Shown in pieces: positions 4,847 through 7,363 of a stretch of DNA of 7,363 nt; positions within the stretch are counted from its first letter, which is position 1; each line of letters opens with the position of its first letter. The position numbers and the translations under genes were made by a program. The notes under the pieces were generated by a model. It saw only the letters and a program-made list of their open reading frames with translations. It was not told the DNA's origin and searched no databases. Source of the DNA: UBA8437 sp963580005 (GTDB taxonomy: Bacteria; Planctomycetota; Planctomycetia; Planctomycetales; Planctomycetaceae). The stretch covers positions 1 to 7,363 of the forward strand of contig CAUZJR010000275.1 in NCBI GenBank assembly GCA_963580005.1, given 5' to 3'.

Positions 4847-6940
4847 TCAGAATGCCCCCGTCCCCGTTGGCGGGGTCGTGGCCGGTTGTGTCGAGGGTGG
4901 CGTGGGAGTTCCCGGAGTCGCGGTACCCGGTTGGCCTCCATCGGCGGGTGCCTGCACCGCCGCTGTTCGTTGACTCAATGGAGTCGGTTTCCAGACGAAT
5001 TCGAGCTTGAAGGTGGTCTTGTCGACCTTTTCGAACTTGACGTCCTTTGCGGCTTTCTTGGCGTTGGCCGATGAAGCCGCTCCGACGGCTCCAAACATCG
5101 GCCCGCCTGTACCAGATCCCGAGCCACCCGCATCGCTCATCTTGACCCGGCCGGTCGGATCGTAGTTCACGATCTTGCGGTCGACCTGGGTCAGGGTCGC
5201 ATGCGAGATGCCCAGGGTCTTGAGCTTCGGCCGACGCAGGTTCTTCAGCAGCGTATTGGCCACGTAGAACTGCAACTGGTCGGTTTCGTCCTGGCCCTTG
5301 TGGTAATGCTCGCCGATCATCGTGAACACGTAACCGCTCCCGGTGGGAGCCGTGGCCCGCTCGGTCAGATCCATGTAGTCTCTTCCGTCGCGGGTCCCCA
5401 GCACCTTGTCGAACCAGCCGGTCTTCAGGTCCCCGTGACGCTTGTGGACCATGTAGGAAATGTGGATGCGGTTGCGGCGGACCAGGCTCTGGATGTCCTT
5501 CTGGTTGCCCACCTCACGAGGCAGGCACTCGTTGATCGCCCGGAACACCTCGGGGATCAACTCGGCTCGCTCCGAACCGCCTCGCAGGGTCTGCTGCCTG
5601 AGTTGTTCGCCGTCGAATTCTCCGACCAGGGTATCGTAGCTGCCCTGGGTGTTGGTGATCTCGCTGTAGGCCTTGTCGCTGGCCTTGGACGCTGCCACCA
5701 CCGCCAGGTCGCGGACCGAGCGATCGACACAGCCTCGAGGAAACACGTCGACGGCCAGTCCGACCAGCAGGATCGATGCCGCAATCACCGCCCAGGGCTT
5801 CTTCTGGCGGATCAACCGCGCCGTCTTGATCTCGCCGGGCAACAACGTGGTGTGCACGCGGGTCACGCCCAGGCTCTGAAGCGCCAGGCCCAACGGCACC
5901 GCGAACGTCAGCACGTTGTCCTGGAATTCGTCCGAGTTGAGGACCTTCTCGCCGATCACCCCCTTCAACGACTCGACCCGCTCGACGTCGTACTGCAGGC
6001 TCTGCTGCAAAAACTTCTGCAGGCCAGCCAGCTTGAAACCATTTCCGCAACCCAGCACCCGCACGATCTTCGCGTCACGATTGACACTCGAAAAGTACCC
6101 GATCGAACGCTGGATCTCGGAAACGTACTCGTTGAATACCGGACGCAAGGCCTGGAAGACCGCCCGAGGATCCTCGGACTTCGTCGCATGACACTTCAGA
6201 TGCTCGGCCTTCGTAAAGGTCAGCTTCATTTCCTTGGTCAACGCGCGAGTGAAATGGTTGCCGCCCAGAGGGACGTTGCGGATCCAGATCTTCGCACCGT
6301 TGGTGATCAACAGCGTCGTGTTGTCGGTCCCCATGTCCAGCACGATCGTGTGCTCTTCGAAGTCATCCGGGTCGTCCTCGACCCGTACCCCCATCTGGTC
6401 GTAGCAGACGAAGTTGTACAGCGCCAGAGGTGCAATCTGGACGAGATCGACCTCGATGCCCGCGTCCAGAAACGGCTGAAGCGTCTCGTAGACCTGGTCC
6501 CGCTTCATCGCGAACAGGCCGACCTCGGCATTGAGCATGTAGCCGCTGTCTTCGTCGACGCTGCCGGAAATCTTCTGGTACGACCAGATCACGTCGTCGA
6601 GATCAAATGGGATCTGCTGCTTCGCCTCGTACTCGACAATCTGGGCCACCTTGTTCGACTCGACCGGCGGCAGATTGATGAACCGCGCCAGAGACGTCGG
6701 GCCCGGTAGACTGATCGCCACCCGGGATCCTCGCACGTCGTTGGCTTCCAGGAACGTGGCGATCGCCTGAGGGATCAACTCCTCGGGGATCGCGTCGGGC
6801 TGACTGAGAATCTTGGGGTGGGGGATGTACTGGTGACCCATGGCCAACACCTGGTCGGCCGCCTCGGCGTAACGCAAATGCACCGCCTTCAGGCCGGCCT
6901 GGCCAATCTCAATTCCCCATACGTCCTGGCTGTCAGCCAT
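4847..6940 (-). CDS. pilM: PilM-type actin-like protein fused to a PilN-like transmembrane/periplasmic half (GspL-like topology)
   Basis: 697 residues from ATG 6940..6938 to TGA 4849..4847. A GTG at 6955 would add five residues; I prefer the ATG because the family normally starts just before the first nucleotide-binding motif. Residues 1-360 are PilM-like: phosphate-1 motif WGIEIGQAGLKAV (8-20), VEYEAKQQIPFDLDDVIWSY (103-122), phosphate-2 motif VLDMGTDNTTLLI (200-212), and LGCGNGFKLAGL (296-307) as the adenosine motif. PilM is a cytoplasmic ATP-binding protein that binds the PilN N-terminus in the type IV pilus alignment complex. Here TTLLPGEIK (364-372), resembling PilN's NLLP segment, is followed in the same chain by a basic cluster, a membrane helix (about 382-401) and a helical region. 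A probable ferredoxin-like periplasmic domain (530-655, with GYVFTMIGEHYH, YVANTLLKNLR and TFKLEFVWKP) and a Pro/Thr tail (660-697) complete it. Ordinary PilM is about 350 residues, so this is roughly double. A short Gly-rich insert (605-613) precedes the last strand. Confidence 0.92.
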   Translation of the reverse strand: MADSQDVWGIEIGQAGLKAVHLRYAEAADQVLAMGHQYIPHPKILSQPDAIPEELIPQAIATFLEANDVRGSRVAISLPGPTSLARFINLPPVESNKVAQIVEYEAKQQIPFDLDDVIWSYQKISGSVDEDSGYMLNAEVGLFAMKRDQVYETLQPFLDAGIEVDLVQIAPLALYNFVCYDQMGVRVEDDPDDFEEHTIVLDMGTDNTTLLITNGAKIWIRNVPLGGNHFTRALTKEMKLTFTKAEHLKCHATKSEDPRAVFQALRPVFNEYVSEIQRSIGYFSSVNRDAKIVRVLGCGNGFKLAGLQKFLQQSLQYDVERVESLKGVIGEKVLNSDEFQDNVLTFAVPLGLALQSLGVTRVHTTLLPGEIKTARLIRQKKPWAVIAASILLVGLAVDVFPRGCVDRSVRDLAVVAASKASDKAYSEITNTQGSYDTLVGEFDGEQLRQQTLRGGSERAELIPEVFRAINECLPREVGNQKDIQSLVRRNRIHISYMVHKRHGDLKTGWFDKVLGTRDGRDYMDLTERATAPTGSGYVFTMIGEHYHKGQDETDQLQFYVANTLLKNLRRPKLKTLGISHATLTQVDRKIVNYDPTGRVKMSDAGGSGSGTGGPMFGAVGAASSANAKKAAKDVKFEKVDKTTFKLEFVWKPTPLSQRTAAVQAPADGGQPGTATPGTPTPPSTQPATTPPTGTGAF

Positions 6941-7314
6941 CAGAGCCCCACTCACACCGTCTTATGAATTCCCCGTCCCCCATCCGCAGCACACCGCAGA
7001 AAAACGCCCGGGAACTGCACCCGAAGCACGCCGCAGAGGGGATCTCAGTCTCGTATCCTAACGTAAGGCTATCATGTGGTTTTCCATCGGGTCAATTGAA
7101 ACCGACAACCAGAACAGGTTCGCCGACTTCGAAGCTTTCGACGACCGGACAATCGATAGAGTTCCGCCGTTTTTCCCGATGCTACGCAGTCGCTTGGACC
7201 CCAACCAACCTCCTACTACACTCACAATCCGAATCAGCCCACCCCACACCCACCCCCACCGCAGCAATACCCGCCCTCAGCGGCGATTCCCACTCAGCCC
7301 AGCGGCACACGGCC
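6941..7314. other. Divergent intergenic region upstream of pilM
   Basis: This stretch contains no supported gene. It holds two 17-bp direct repeats (listed separately) and a locally more AT-rich stretch at about 7050-7110. A weak minus-strand promoter candidate is TTGACC at 7090-7095, 16 bases from GATAGC at 7068-7073, which matches TATAAT at only three positions. A strongly C-rich, purine-poor tract lies at 7238-7260. A 69-codon minus-strand frame at 7267..7058 overlaps most of it but shows no domain, codon or ribosome-site support. Confidence 0.5.
6984..7037. repeat. Pair of 17-bp direct repeats in the pilM leader/promoter region
   Basis: CCGCAGCACACCGCAGA (6984-7000) and CCGAAGCACGCCGCAGA (7021-7037) match at 15 of 17 positions and start 37 bases apart, about three and a half helical turns. 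They lie 44-97 bases upstream of the pilM ATG. Such spaced copies could bind a regulator, but GC-rich chance similarity cannot be excluded. Confidence 0.45.
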
Positions 7315-7363
7315 ATGAGTCTCACAGACGTCGTCATCCTGATCCCCAGCCACAGCCTCGAGG
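7315..7363 (+). CDS. Start of a divergent hypothetical gene (5' fragment)
   Basis: An ATG at 7315 opens a plus-strand frame that stays open for the 16 codons left, reading MSLTDVVILIPSHSLE. The hydrophobic beta-strand-like DVVILIP followed by a polar loop looks like the beginning of a cytosolic alpha/beta protein rather than a signal peptide. No clear Shine-Dalgarno is visible (AGCGG at 7301-7305 is the nearest). The frame is also open upstream for at least 100 bases but without an ATG. I do not recognise the family; the call rests on position, orientation and protein-like sequence only. Confidence 0.4.
   Translation, partial: MSLTDVVILIPSHSLE

Noticed and set aside
4315..5010. Plus-strand frame of 231 codons spanning the gap between pilM and the PilO-like gene
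   Set aside because: It overlaps the 5' end of one real gene and the 3' end of another in antisense and shows no domain or ribosome site.
5201..6709. Plus-strand open frame of 502 codons opposite pilM
   Set aside because: The opposite strand encodes clear PilM motifs; this translation has no family resemblance and is explained by codon-position GC bias.
7058..7267. Minus-strand 69-codon frame upstream of pilM
   Set aside because: No Shine-Dalgarno, no recognisable domain, low-complexity Trp/Gly start, and it occupies the likely promoter region. A small protein cannot be fully excluded.

Overview
The window looks like chromosomal DNA of a GC-rich planctomycete (Pirellulales/Planctomycetales type). 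I infer this from three things: the combination of a PilM-like protein with large bitopic, glycine-rich partner proteins; a YRYRVRLVLRNPNY-type beta-sandwich segment of a kind I associate with planctomycete envelope proteins; and the loosely spaced gene order. No taxonomic marker gene is present, so this is an inference from style.

Layout: almost everything is on the minus strand, read from right to left. (1) 6940..4847 encodes a 697-residue protein with a complete PilM-type actin-like cytoplasmic domain, then a PilN-like junction (LLP motif, basic cluster, one membrane helix), and then a periplasmic domain, all in one chain. (2) 4706..2673 encodes a 677-residue bitopic protein that resembles PilO/GspM in architecture. 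It is split by three glycine-rich blocks and ends in a Pro/Ala/Thr tail carrying five PANTP repeats. (3) 2455..1 encodes a third bitopic protein of at least 818 residues. It has a glycine-rich linker, a probable alpha/beta domain, a fibronectin-III-like domain, a Lys/Arg patch and a Gly/Met-rich tail that runs off the left edge, so no stop codon is visible. At the right edge a divergent plus-strand gene probably starts at 7315.

How they may work together: the three minus-strand genes are co-oriented with gaps of 140 and 217 bases. Each encodes one N-terminal or internal membrane helix and a large envelope-side part. Together they look like a lineage-specific version of the inner-membrane alignment platform of type IV pili or type II secretion (PilM-PilN-PilO-PilP, or GspL-GspM-GspC). 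The PilM+PilN fusion has the topology of GspL. All three proteins carry Gly-rich stretches with a recurring PMGG motif, so the expansions look like a shared property of the complex rather than an accident in one gene.

Non-coding parts: the 374-base region 6941..7314 between the divergent genes holds two 17-bp direct repeats and weak promoter-like sequence. The two gaps inside the cluster hold small hairpins and a possible -10 element. I see no tRNA, rRNA, CRISPR array, insertion sequence or integrase.
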